Shown here: positions 12,384 through 22,952 of the stretch, one piece after another
How positions within the stretch are numbered: the stretch's first letter is position 1
Layout: each line of letters opens with the position of its first letter
Assembly (NCBI GenBank): GCA_025093555.1
Contig: JAIWNF010000028.1
Coordinates: forward strand, 248,001 to 312,000
From: Circinella umbellata
Taxonomy: Eukaryota; Mucoromycota; Mucoromycetes; Mucorales; Lichtheimiaceae
DNA: 64,000 nucleotides
Direction: 5' to 3'
The notes under the pieces: model-generated
What the model saw: only the letters and a program-made list of their open reading frames with translations
Told to the model about the DNA's origin: nothing
The model's database searches: none
Position numbers and translations under genes: made by a program

Positions 12384-13429
12384 AATAAATATATATAATA
12401 AATGGTTTGTTAAAAAATAATAGTAGGTGCTGGGAGAAAAAAGGATAATTTATATATTAAAGAAAAAAGAAGAGAGATTATAATTCACAATAGCATAAAT
12501 AAAAAGAAAACAGGAAAAAAAAAAGGAAGATCAAGAAAAGAACAACGATCGAATAGAATAAAATAAAAATAAAAATTATATATATATTTTATTATCATTG
12601 ATGCAAATAGAACAACTCGAGAGAGTGGATATGATGTTAATATGTTAAATGTTCCTCCGTTAAGTTGGTAGTACAATGAAATAAGTGCTTCTATTTTATT
12701 ATCATTGTAAAAGTAATCCTTGCTCTTATAACCTTAAAAAAAAAAGGAGGTGATCCCCCTTTGTTAATCCCGAAATCGCCGAAAACAAAAGTATTTTCAA
12801 GACAAAAATCTGTTGTTATATGACATAAAAACATACTTATTCTATTTTGCATAATGAATACTATGACCATATTACCATTCAAGTGGAGAAGAAACCAAAA
12901 AAAGGAAACATTTATTTAGTTCGAAAATTAAATACCTGGGTTATGATGTATCAAGTAATCCTTTCATCCCCCTTTTATTTATTACAACAGTAACCTTTTT
13001 TGGATTTGAATCTACTGAATTACGTTGCAATCATATCCCAAAGTCTTCTTCCTCTTTTTCTTCATAATAATAATAATAAAAATAATACAGATTCCCGGAA
13101 CTTTTCTAAAAAAAACAACGATTTTAAACTTTTCTTTCTTTCCAAAGTTGTGTATAGATTATTCCTATCTCGGCTTACTTCCCCGTTATGTAGGAAAAAA
13201 GTATAAAGTCCGCCACTCATTTTTATTGATATATTAATTAATACAGTTTATATATACAAAAAAAAAGAAGAGATGATTTTATTTAACATATATCCAAGTG
13301 AGCACAGAGTCCTTGCCAGATATATTTTGTTCGAGACAAATTAATCTATAGGAATAAATGAGAGAATTAAGTAAAATATTATAAGAGAATGAGCATTTTC
13401 TATCTAGATCTAAATCTTTGTGTGAATAA
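12384..13429. other. Intergenic; includes one copy of a short dispersed repeat
   Basis: AT-rich non-coding DNA upstream of the small secreted protein. At about 13297-13345 lies a segment (core GAGCACAG..CTTG..TCGAGACAA) that recurs at about 28508-28556. No gene is supported. Confidence 0.45.
13297..13345. repeat. Short dispersed repeat, copy 1
   Basis: About 50 bases similar to 28508-28556. Shared blocks are GAGCACAG, a CTTG core, ATATTTT and TCGAGACAA, followed in both copies by an AT-rich stretch containing AATAAGGG- or AATAAATG-like sequence. On the minus strand both copies begin with Leu-Ser-Arg codons, so this may be a coding fragment of a transposon or gene family. Its identity is unknown. 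Confidence 0.45.
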
Positions 13430-15220
13430 AATAGTTATGGTTAGGGATGAATTTGATTAATATACCAATAAGTGAGGAAAGCGACCGCAGAAAGTAATAT
13501 AATATTGATAGTAAAATATCAGAAAACAAATATACGGGTGAGGATCTAGATAACAGCTCGTGGGATGATATTGATAAACAATCACGTCAATAATGATATA
13601 ATTAACACACACACACACCAGAAATTCAAGTGAAGTTGATTACCCCTCAGCACGCATTGGTGATGAATCACTTATAAAAGAAAGTACCAGTTTCTCTAAA
13701 AGCATATCGATTCAAGCAGTTTAAATTACAGGTAATAAATCCTATGTATATCTAGTTTACCTAATATATATGATAAATGTGTGTTATGTATTATAGACAT
13801 CACAAGTGTCGAGTATCGTAACCATTTTGACATTTGAATTACTAATAATGCTCGACAACTATATATTAACCTTGAAATTAATTTACCAGAATGTTTGAAA
13901 AGATGATCAGATTCTAATCAAGTACAACTATCCAATGAAACATACAACCATAACTATCGTATGGCACACGTCAATCTTTCATCTCAAATGATTCAAATAT
14001 AAACGAACAAATGAAAAAAAAAAACCCCTAAACTAATTTCGCATAGGCTACTTTCTGAATAAAGAAAAACTGGTTACGTATGATGCTGGCAACAACAAGT
14101 TACAAAGAGTACTTCTACCATAATGACACTTAATAATGATACAATAATTACATCAACCATATTTTATTTATTCATTCAATCAGATAATATACAATTCAAT
14201 ATAGTATAACATCAATTACAAATAAAGGAAAATACACACCTAAAGCATATATAAAGACTTGCTTTTATGATAGAAATAATTATTATTTTATTACCTTACG
14301 TATTTTCATACACGTAATAAAAAAAAACCTGAAAGGTTCTTGAAAGGCTTATCCCGTTATCCATTTATTCTTAACTTATTTTATATTAATCTTCATACTC
14401 ATAAATATTTCAATAACACCTATCTTAACAAAGTTCAACAATGGTTACAGAATAAAGGCTTTCAACGCCGATGTCAACAATACCAACAGAAGTTGTATCC
14501 AAGATATTTCGCCATCCATAAGTTATATCCGAAAACGACAACACTCTTTAATTGCAGTTCTACTGATTCACGCAAAAGAAGAAAAAGAATCGTTCAAACA
14601 TCTCAAAAACGAATTCCAGGTTTCCATAAAAGTAAAAAATATAAAAACATGGGGTGATTGGAAGAAGCTTGTTTCCAATCGAAATTCGCAAAATAAAGTT
14701 GATGGAAAGAATATCTTTTATAAGTATCCAGAACATTGTACGTACGTACGTACCTGGAATAATTGTCAAGCTCAATATTCTGTCCAAAAAAGTTACATTG
14801 GAAATAACAAATGAAATCCGAGATAATGCTTTGAAAGGTATTACACGTGGTTCACATAACACAACAATGATTGTTTTAGAAGCTCAAACACCAACTTTCG
14901 CTCGTTAATCCACCAACTCTTAATAATCAGTCACAAGCTAAGAAGAATAATCCCATCACTACACGACGACTAGCTCCACAAAAAAAAGGCATATTTCTTC
15001 TATATCATTACATCCTAATCTAGCTTTTTATCCACCCCATCATGCAACAGTATTTTCACCAAGCATGTTGGCATATACCTTGTCGTAATTACTTCCATCC
15101 CATACTTTCTAAAAAACAAAGATGAAATTATCGCGGTACTCAAATTGTCATTCAGACATATCTATTCTGGTAGAAGAGAGATAGTAATTTGCCAAGAAGT
15201 AACATCTGAATATAAAATAA
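13430..15220 (+). pseudogene. Decayed multi-frame coding remnant (possibly RNA-dependent RNA polymerase N-terminal region)
   Basis: Several plus-strand pieces read like protein but lie in different frames and carry stops. They are about 13447-13494 (MNLINIPISEESDRRK), 13507-13592 (YTGEDLDNSSWDDIDKQSR), 13849-13998 (one internal TGA, then LSNETYNHNYRMAHVNLSS), 14040-14110 (GYFLNKEKLVTYDAGNNK) and 14570-14815 (LKNEFQVSIKVKNIKTWGDW). A frame change follows at the ACGTACGTACGT run to VTLEITNEIRDNALKGITRG and MIVLEAQTPTFAR (to 14907), and another change leads to VNPPTLNNQSQ. The strand-turn pattern ending in a hydrophobic LE.Q.P.FAR segment resembles the N-terminal part of QDE-1-type RNA-dependent RNA polymerases. 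That assignment is weak, and no catalytic region is present. At least four disruptions make function unlikely. Confidence 0.4.
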
Positions 15221-16042
15221 AATAAATATACATTTTTGTTGTTTGTACGAGAGCATAGTGTTTGCTTTGCAACACACTTTGTGATTTATCTCTTCTCATC
15301 TTGGCTCACCCATACACATGGTACGTATGGGAGAGGGGAGCCAATAAAACTTGGAGAAAAAACAATTAATTTAATGGCTAAAATTTTAAGATGATCCATG
15401 GAATTAGAACGAATTTTTGTACTTAATAAAAATTAAATGAGTACTATTCCTTAATGATGATTTGTTCCTCGTTACTTATTTTAGTTTAGTTATTTGTCAT
15501 AGATTAAATAATATGTGAATTGTTTGGCACTGGCACAAGCAAATTTTATAGACTAAAAGGTATCATAACAAAAAAGAGGAATTCTGTGAGATACTCATTA
15601 ATAGTTTTATTTTATCTAATTTTTTTTTTGACAGCTGAAAGAGTTATTACGTATTAATAATAGCATTTGGATGTAATTGGTAAGTCAATGGATCGACATA
15701 AGGTGATATTAATTAAAGGTTATGATGATCCTTCTAATATTCAACATTATTATCATCCTTTTTTACCCTTTCAAAAACTTACTATGATACGTATCATAAA
15801 TTCTGTTTTCTTTGCTTCTTTATTATTTTATCAAAAGTTATATTATCAACAAGAATAAATATAATATAAGTGAGTAAAAAACCTGTAATTGAAGAAGGAG
15901 TCCAGAACAAACATCCTATCTTATATATGTATAATTATAAAAACACATGGATTCACAAAAAGAAAAAAAAAATGTTGTTGTACAAGACTAAACTGTAAAC
16001 GAAATCAAATCTAAAAATATATACTATTCATTTTTCTTCTAA
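15221..16042. other. Gene-free stretch with an orphan 63-codon frame
   Basis: An open frame at 15667..15858 (plus strand) reads DRHKVILIKGYDDPSNIQHY followed by a hydrophobic C-terminus. There is no recognisable domain or good start context, so it is not called as a gene. The rest is AT-rich non-coding sequence. Confidence 0.35.
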
Positions 16043-16693
16043 CTACTCTTGCTGTTCAGGTTGTTCATCTTGTTGTTCATCTTGTTGTTGTTCAGGTTGT
16101 TCTTCTTGAATAATACCTGCTTCCAATGCACGATTTAACGCGTCTGGAATACCGTATTCATCAGCAGCTAATTGATGTCCATCTCTCAACACATTTAATG
16201 CTCTTATCCTATCCGTCATCCCAAGACCTTCTTGACGAAATAAATAAACCCACACATTTTCCAAATGATCAAAATATTCTTTATATTCATCCTTTTCAGT
16301 ATCGGCTCGATAACCATGACAAAATTCATAAAAATAATTTGTCAGACTTAAAAGACGTTGAATAGCTTGATAAGGTTGTAATTGAATAGATAGATTCATC
16401 AAATCTTTAAGGTCTGGCCATAAATCTGGTAAAGAATTATAGCCGGAAGGTTCTAATCTATTTACCACTATAAGTATTAATTTTTTTTCTTTTACTTATT
16501 CCTATTATTATTAACGCTAAAAATTAATGAATATGTCAACAAACCTTTTTCGATATTTACGTAAAATCTGCAACGTCATGTCGTCGAGTCGATCGACATT
16601 ATGTTGGTCACGCGAATCGGCTTGACGTTGACTTTGGATCTTCTCCTGTTGAAAATTAAAAGTACTACTTTGTTTGTCATTACTTGACACCAT
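16043..16693 (-). CDS. Unknown small helical protein with Gln/Glu-rich tail
   Basis: Two minus-strand exons (16561..16693 and 16043..16467) give 185 residues. Donor GTAAAT and acceptor ATAG keep the frame; the alternative donor two codons later does not. Residues about 1-45 are polar (many Gln, Asp, Arg). Residues 45-160 form a well-ordered, probably all-helical domain with many aromatic residues: SGYNSLPDLWPDLKDLMNLS, YQAIQRLLSLTNYFYEFCHGY and LENVWVYLFRQEGLGMTDR. The C-terminus is a short repeat of EQQ/DEQ units. There is no signal peptide or membrane segment, so a soluble nuclear or cytoplasmic protein is likely. I do not recognise the family. The conserved-looking core in contrast to the simple tail suggests a complex subunit rather than an enzyme. 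Confidence 0.7.
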
Positions 16694-17818
16694 TTTTTTT
16701 TGCTATAACTTGAAGACTAAACAATCACAAAAATAAGTGCTCTAATTCTGAAAGAAATAATCTATTTTCTTCACAAATCGTTCTGTTCACTTGGAGTGCG
16801 AGGAAAGGTTATAACTGGTAAAAACTCCAAAAAAAAAAAAAATAGGAAGTTTAAATTTATTCCTGCACATAGCAAAAATGAATAGTCTACTCACGTGAAC
16901 ACTTACAAAATATTTTTTCTTCTTCTTCTTCAAAAAAAAAAGAGTATAATATAATAAGCTAGTTAATTGTCAAAGGTCTATAAACTTTTAAAAAAGATAA
17001 GCTATTGTATAATATACCTCAATAAGAGTTTTATTTAAGAAAAACTGAAAAAGAGTTCAACTATTAATTTATAGTAGCTAATAAAATTTTTCATGAAAAA
17101 GTGTCTTGCAATTATTGAAGTACGTATGGGATTGAAAAAAATGTGTAGTTTTGTTATAAGTTGACGATTACTAGCCCTTATGAAAGATAAACATTTTTGG
17201 TTGGCGGTACATAACATCATCATCTATAAGAATGACATTATCACTTACGAACCAATATTTATGTGATATCGGTTTGGGTTCTGATATAAAAGTACATTAC
17301 TTTAAAGACCATAATGTTATACTGTCGTATGTTTTTGTATGTGTGCTATTATACAAGGTACCATATACGTATAAAATAAGCTATTTACCTCCAGAATGAA
17401 GGATGATTATAATTGTCCTGATTATATTAGATACACAGGTCATCTGTGACATGTATAAAAAAATGAAGTGTTAATAATAATCAACAGAAAAAATATATAT
17501 AATTTCTAATATCATGTCGAAGATTTCAATGTGTTGTTGCCATGATAGCATCCGGTGCCATGACAATAACTTAACCTTGAATAAGTCACACTTAAAATAG
17601 TACAATTCCATCATAAATGGAATATCTTCTCCCATCCTCTTTTATATAATTATCTAAATCGAAATAAAGATATAAATAATATTCATTGGTTAGAAACAAC
17701 TCTCTTTCCTTTTGGAATTTGATTATAAATAGCGATTAAAATATTTATAATAAAACATCATCTTATTCTGGTTATTTGATCGTTTGGATTTGCATTATTG
17801 ATTTCAACATTTTTCTAC
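16694..17818. other. Intergenic, no supported gene
   Basis: AT-rich DNA. A 62-codon minus-strand frame at 17035..17223 (NQKCLSFIRASNRQLITKLH) has some protein-like character, but no homologue comes to mind and it lacks splice or start support. Confidence 0.4.
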
Positions 17819-17974
17819 ATGTCAAATTTGAAGGCTGTGTTTGATTATTTTACACCTAATGGCCCCCCAGTACCAGTAAAGACAAATTTGAAAGGGCGCC
17901 TATATTTTTTGTTTTTTTTTGTTGTCCGTTCACTCTTAAAAGCAAAGCAGCCACCAAGGTTTAACCTGAAATAA
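17819..17974 (+). CDS. Short open frame upstream of mrp10, N-terminus resembling a BED zinc finger start
   Basis: The frame ATG 17819 to TAA 17972-17974 encodes 51 residues and ends 22 bases before the mrp10 start codon. It begins MSNLKAVFDYFTPNGPPVPV followed by KTNLKGR. The order (aromatic WDYFT-like strand, G-P, VKTNLKGR) is what precedes the first Cys pair of BED-type zinc fingers in hAT transposases and domesticated relatives. Here no Cys follows, and the frame runs into a Phe-rich stretch and stops. It is either the remnant of a transposase 5' end whose promoter region now lies in front of mrp10, or an upstream open frame on the mrp10 mRNA. The BED resemblance is inference. Confidence 0.35.
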   Translation: MSNLKAVFDYFTPNGPPVPVKTNLKGRLYFLFFFVVRSLLKAKQPPRFNLK

Positions 17975-17996
17975 TAATAATAATAATAATAATACC

Positions 17997-18344
17997 ATGA
18001 AGTTGAAGCAGCTCAAAGTTAGACCTAAAAAGATCTTGGAATCAAGTCCATGTGTCGTTGAAATGGGTGCCTTATTTGAATGCTGGGCTGTTTCTGGTAT
18101 TGACGATAAACGTTGTCAAACAGCTGCCAAATCACTTCAAGAATGCATGGCCAAACCAGTATGTTTTTTGTTTTTTTTTTTTTTTCCTGATTTCATTTTT
18201 ATTTTTCTAGTTGCTATTCATTTCATTAACTAACGTTTTTTTTTTGTTGTACGAATTACCAAAAAAAAAAAAAAATAGGGTCGTAAGACAAAACAACAAA
18301 ACACAATCAACTACCATTTGGCTCGTCTCAGCAAACATTTGTAA
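17997..18344 (+). CDS. mrp10: Mitochondrial small-subunit ribosomal protein Mrp10 (mS37), twin CX9C
   Basis: Two exons (17997..18158, 18279..18344) give 75 residues. The sequence starts MKLKQLKVRPKKIL, basic and rich in Lys. It then has a twin CX9C motif: CVVEMGALFEC and CQTAAKSLQEC. The end is HLARLSKHL. This is the hallmark of Mrp10/mS37 (CHCHD1 in animals). The family is imported through the Mia40 oxidative pathway, and two disulphides hold its helical hairpin on the small subunit of the mitochondrial ribosome. Its length fits the family. The intron (18159..18278) has a GTATGT donor. The proposed start has the triplet-repeat leader AATAATAAT right in front. Confidence 0.9.
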
Positions 18345-20503
18345 AAAAATAAAAAGAGTTACTACAACTAAAAAGCGACCCAAAAAAAAATCGACCTACT
18401 TGTCAAATTTTTATTATTATCCCAAATCAACAAAACAACAATAACAACTACCTCCTTTTTCGAAACCTATCAAGCTGTAATATAATACATACATAATATC
18501 ATCACCCTCAAAATTCTTAAAAAATTAGATTCTCTTATATACTTTTTTTTTGCGTTTTTTACAACAAGAGAAGAATATGCGCATATAAATCTCATTATTT
18601 ACAATTAAAAAAAGAAATCCTCATTACGCGACACTTATAAACACACATGTTTTGGAATCCGTATACGATTTTTTTTTATATTGAGAAGGATTGGATGGAG
18701 GGAAGAGAGGAATGATATAGTGGATTAGGCACTATGGGCTACCAGAGTAAAGAATAATGACGGGTATCTTTTGTTTATTAAATACACAATGATAGTATGA
18801 ACAGCAGCCGTTTTTACCCCCCTGAAACGAAATTAAATTACAGAATATTCCATCGGCCCTGAGACTTTACAAAATTTAGTAGAAACAGGACCCTATTGAC
18901 TTTACTACAGACTTCATCAATGCAGCATTTGATTAGAATATCAGTTAACAAATGTATTCAGAACTACTATAAGTACAAAGTAATAACATAATCATCCTAT
19001 TTTATATATCAACTTCATTATATATCTTGATTAGTACAAAGTGCATCTGGATAAAGGTAAGATAATAATGGAGGGTAAATATGGGAAAATGGCTTAACGT
19101 GAATAATAGGAAACTTTTTGTGTGATAATCAGAAAAAGAGGTATTCAATGATGATGAAAGTTACTCTCAAGGAGAATATCTTAAAGAGTCAAACCAGCGA
19201 TTGTTTCATTGGTGTTATTGAAATACTTGGACTTAGATACATTGCAACTTTTATCTGTATAAGTAACGGATCGAATCAAGTCATCCATAGAATTACTAGG
19301 TCGTCTTCCTTTTTTGTAGTTGTAATTATAACTAAAGGGAAAATCAGAATTACACATTAAATCCACAAAAAAGTATCTCTCTTTTGTTTCTAAATTTCGT
19401 AACAGCACATAACATAACCACTATAGAAATACAACAGTAGTGGAAAAATGATAATAAAGTAATTTCTTTTTAAACAGATAAAAACGTCTCGAATGTTTTC
19501 ATGTCCTTAGCAGAACACAAGTGATTTGATAAATTTGTGTTCAGTGGCCTTGCTTGGATATTTACTTCAGTTATAAAATCCTTATATATAATACTACCCT
19601 TTTGATCGGTAAAGCGATCATACGAGCACGCTTAGCCTTTTTCTTTGTTTATTATTGATTGATTTTTTTTTACTGTACGTATTCAACGAATTAAAAAAAA
19701 TATATTCAGATCATCTTTGTCATCAAGGGAAAGTATATCATCAAATTGGTTGGTGATAACATCTCTTTTTCCGCCAAACTCATATCCCTGATTTTTTTGC
19801 TTCTTCCTCAACGTCCTCATCTATTTGTTCTTCACCATCAAACATATAATTGTGTCGTTGATATAATGTTTCTCTATACAACAAAACACTTACGTATATA
19901 ATCTAGATACATTTTTTTGCTGTTGATGAATAAAATGGCCAAATTACTGCTGCATTGTCAATAGATTATGTATGCTACTATCATTTGATCACTACAAATC
20001 AAGCCCACAGTGACAATATTATCTTTTAAAAAAAGACTAGCTGCATTAATATATATCATATTACACGAAAAAATAAATTTTAACCTTAAGCTGGTCTCTT
20101 TACGATGTAAAATTATCCTACACAACTAAGCTACATTATATGAACTGGCATAGTTTCTTTATCTTGTGCAACTTACTTTTATTATATGTAATCTTACAGA
20201 GCCTCTTAACTTAAACCGGTATTTCGTTTAACTGATACAGATTTTTATATATCGGCTACGTACATTTAACGGAAAACTAAATGTATATTTGTTAAGTGTA
20301 TGATATATGTTTATGAAAAAAAAAGTATGTTTTTGTTAAAAAAAACTTATGATAAAAAAAAATATACAAATGTGTGCTTGTTGAAGGGGGGGGAGCAGCA
20401 ACTAATAATACTACGTAATGAAAATAATAATAATAACACTAATCATATATTAAACAGAAAAGAGAAAGAGGAAATTTTTAAAATTGTAATTCACAGTGCT
20501 TGT
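18345..20503. other. Gene-poor stretch between mrp10 and the ureohydrolase gene
   Basis: Mostly AT-rich non-coding DNA. The only protein-like pieces are on the minus strand at about 19181-19408 and 19690-19885 (listed separately). No RNA gene was recognised. Confidence 0.4.
19181..19885 (-). pseudogene. Broken minus-strand coding remnant of unknown family
   Basis: Reading the minus strand from about 19885, one frame gives RHNYMFDGEEQIDEDVEEEA and then stops after a run of seven A. The neighbouring frame continues sensibly as YEFGGKRDVITNQFDDILSL and DDKDDLNIF, so a one-base slip in the A run has broken it. Further down (about 19610-19650) another piece reads KKAKRARMIALP, similar in feel to the end of mitochondrial bS18, but this is weak. 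A last open piece at 19181..19408 contains GRRPSNSMDDLIRSVTYTDK. The pieces may not all belong to one gene. Confidence 0.3.
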
Positions 20504-22091
20504 TTAGACAGTGGGAGTCTTGACCATCAATGACAAAACTTCAAGCATCAAATCAGCAGCAGCCAAAGCAGTGACTTGACCATTATCATCATAGGGTGGA
20601 CTGACTTCGACCTAAAAATAATAGTAAATTTTATAACATTCAGTTTAGTATATCACCATAGTTCTTTTTTCATTATAATTTCCATTTACTATGTTTATTT
20701 ATTCTCTTATTAATTATCAAAATCCCAAACTATTATTAACTTACGATATCAGCACCAACGAACTTGAGACCTTCAAGACCTCGGACGATACGGCGTAATT
20801 CTCTGGTTGACCACCCACCGGTTTCAGGTGTACCTGTAGCAGGAGCAAAGGCAGGATCCAAAACATCGATATCAATGGACAAATAGACAAGGTTATCGCC
20901 GACCTTTTCGCGAATACGCTCAATGATGCCTTGAGTGCCAATAACATCAATATCACGAGCTTCGACAATTTCGAAACCGACTTGCTCTATAATTTTATTT
21001 ATTGAATTAAAATACGGAGAAGGGGTTATAAAGAGAGAATATAAAAACGAAATAAAATGAGTATGTAACGTACCATCATTCTCATAGTCAGAAGGACCGC
21101 TCAAAGTAGTACGAATACCAGCATGGATCGATTCACCCTTGTTAATTAAACCTTCTTGCGAAGCGTGGTAGAACTATTTTTTTAAAAAAAAATCCCATAA
21201 AGAATCAAGTTATTATATATAACTTTTATGATGTACTTCCATATAATAGTCGAAAAAAAATGCAAAGTAATTACATAAGTGCCGTGGTTAACTGCGGCTA
21301 CAGCAGACTTGTCACCACCAAAAACCTTAGGTTTCCAGGTATCCAAATGAGAATCAAAGTGAATGACGCTCACAGGTCCATAGGCAGAATGAATGGATCG
21401 CAATAAGGGCAATGTAATTGTGTGGTCACCGCCAAGAGTGATAAGTCTTGGAAATTTGGTAAAGCTGGCAGTGGCAGGAGTACGATGAAGCAAAGCTTGA
21501 TGACCTTCTTGAATTTGCTGGATAGCAAGCTCGTTATCATAGGAGCTATTAAAAAATTAACGTCAGTTATATACTATTGCTGTGAAATTAAAAAATTTGA
21601 ATAATAATCTCATACCTAGTAAAGATATCAGAACAGTCGACGACGCGGGCACCAGCTTGGAATGGGTTAATATCCATTGGAACATTATATCCACCATAAA
21701 GAGCCAAACGTCTACTTCCATCACGGATTCCAGCAGGACCGAAACGAGCACCAGGACGATAAGAGGTACCAGTATCAAAAGGTGCACCCAAAAAGGCAAC
21801 ATCGAAATCGGATGAAGAATTGGTCCAGCATTGCTCATAAGGAAGATGAGCAAAGGTGGGAATACCAGCATAGACAGCGTCAGCAACTTTGCCACCATCT
21901 CCTTCAGGAGCAGCTGGGTCACCACCATCTGTAGAAGGAGCAGAAGAAACTTGAACATTATTGTTGTTACGATATTGAGAACGAATGTCATGATCACCGA
22001 ATGATTGTTGTTGTTTCATGCTAGGATAAGCCAAAACCGAATTGACGGCAGCAGCAATTAAGCCAATAGATAAAATAACCTTGGATACCAT
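20504..22091 (-). CDS. Secreted agmatinase/ureohydrolase-family enzyme
   Basis: Five minus-strand exons (21616..22091, 21275..21545, 21074..21173, 20745..20986, 20504..20611) give 398 residues. The start chosen (22091) places a typical signal peptide at the N-terminus ([18 protein letters not shown]). An in-frame ATG further upstream would bury it. The ureohydrolase core carries all six manganese ligands: H200 in LGGDH, D223/H225/D227 in FDSHLD, and D321/D323 in SIDIDVLDP. The landmarks [17 protein letters not shown] and [12 protein letters not shown] are also present. The family hydrolyses guanidino groups, and agmatinase releases urea and putrescine from agmatine. The DSHLDTW form is the fungal agmatinase type. 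Acting outside the cell or in the secretory route, it could help use external guanidino compounds; exact substrate is not shown. [10 protein letters not shown] replaces the common PGTGTPE by one residue. Confidence 0.9.
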
Positions 22092-22952
22092 TTTGATATA
22101 GTGAAAAGTAGTAGGTTTTTGAGAAGTAGAAGAAGAAGAAAGATGAAGATTTGTCACTGGAGCAGGAAGAGAATCGATGTCTTTATACTTTTCCATTGAA
22201 AGACAGAAGAGAGTTAACACGATAACCAAAGAGAGAGAAAGGTGTGTGTCTTATTTTAATAACGGATCGATCAAGTTTGCATTATGTAAAAAAATATACA
22301 CCCGACAATGCAATTGCCTTTTTTAGTATGATAAGATTAGACATTAAACAACTTGAGTTTTTTTTATGTAATATCCATTCGGTGATTGTTTTACAGAGTA
22401 TATTTTTTCTTCTTTATATACATATTTACTTATGAAGAGCAATAAGCTTATACTTTGTATATATTAGGATTCGTATAAAATATAACTAGTTACTATAGAG
22501 TATCATACATTTACTTGCTTATCCTGATAATTAACCGTGAAAGACAGGCATCTATTGTCGATCTTTCCCTTTTTTTTTTTTGGCGTCAACTGTACGTATT
22601 GCTCCAACCAAAGATAATGCGGAGAGTTGAAGGTCACATCTTAATTCTTAATTTAGTTTTTTTTTATGTAAAAAAAAAAAAAAGATAAGCGGGTTCCATA
22701 TATTAACGCATGAGTATGAACGTGATAATAATGATAATGATTTAGAAATATTTGATTAAATACTTTTTTTAATCGGTTGCAACTTTGTAGGTGAAAATAA
22801 ATACCGTAACAGTAGCATATGAATAAAGAATTAGAGTGGGGGATTATTATGTTTGTTTATGTATATGTGTGTAATTCATTATGGTGCAAGGATAAAAGGA
22901 AAGGGATAGAAGGACAAGAAGAATAAAAAACAAAAGGCAAAAAACAATCAGT
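22092..22952. other. Intergenic between ureohydrolase promoter and aldehyde dehydrogenase 3' end
   Basis: AT-rich, with T and A homopolymers near 22567-22584 and 22660-22683. The upstream 140 bases remain open in the ureohydrolase frame but read as 5' UTR. No gene is supported. Confidence 0.5.

Noticed and set aside
12485..13237. Several hydrophobic frames of 60-80 codons on both strands
   Set aside because: Phe/Ile/Lys/Asn composition of AT-rich DNA, no splice or start support.
22092..22229. Longer start for the ureohydrolase (46 more residues)
   Set aside because: It would place the signal peptide inside the protein; the ATG at 22091 gives a standard secretion signal.
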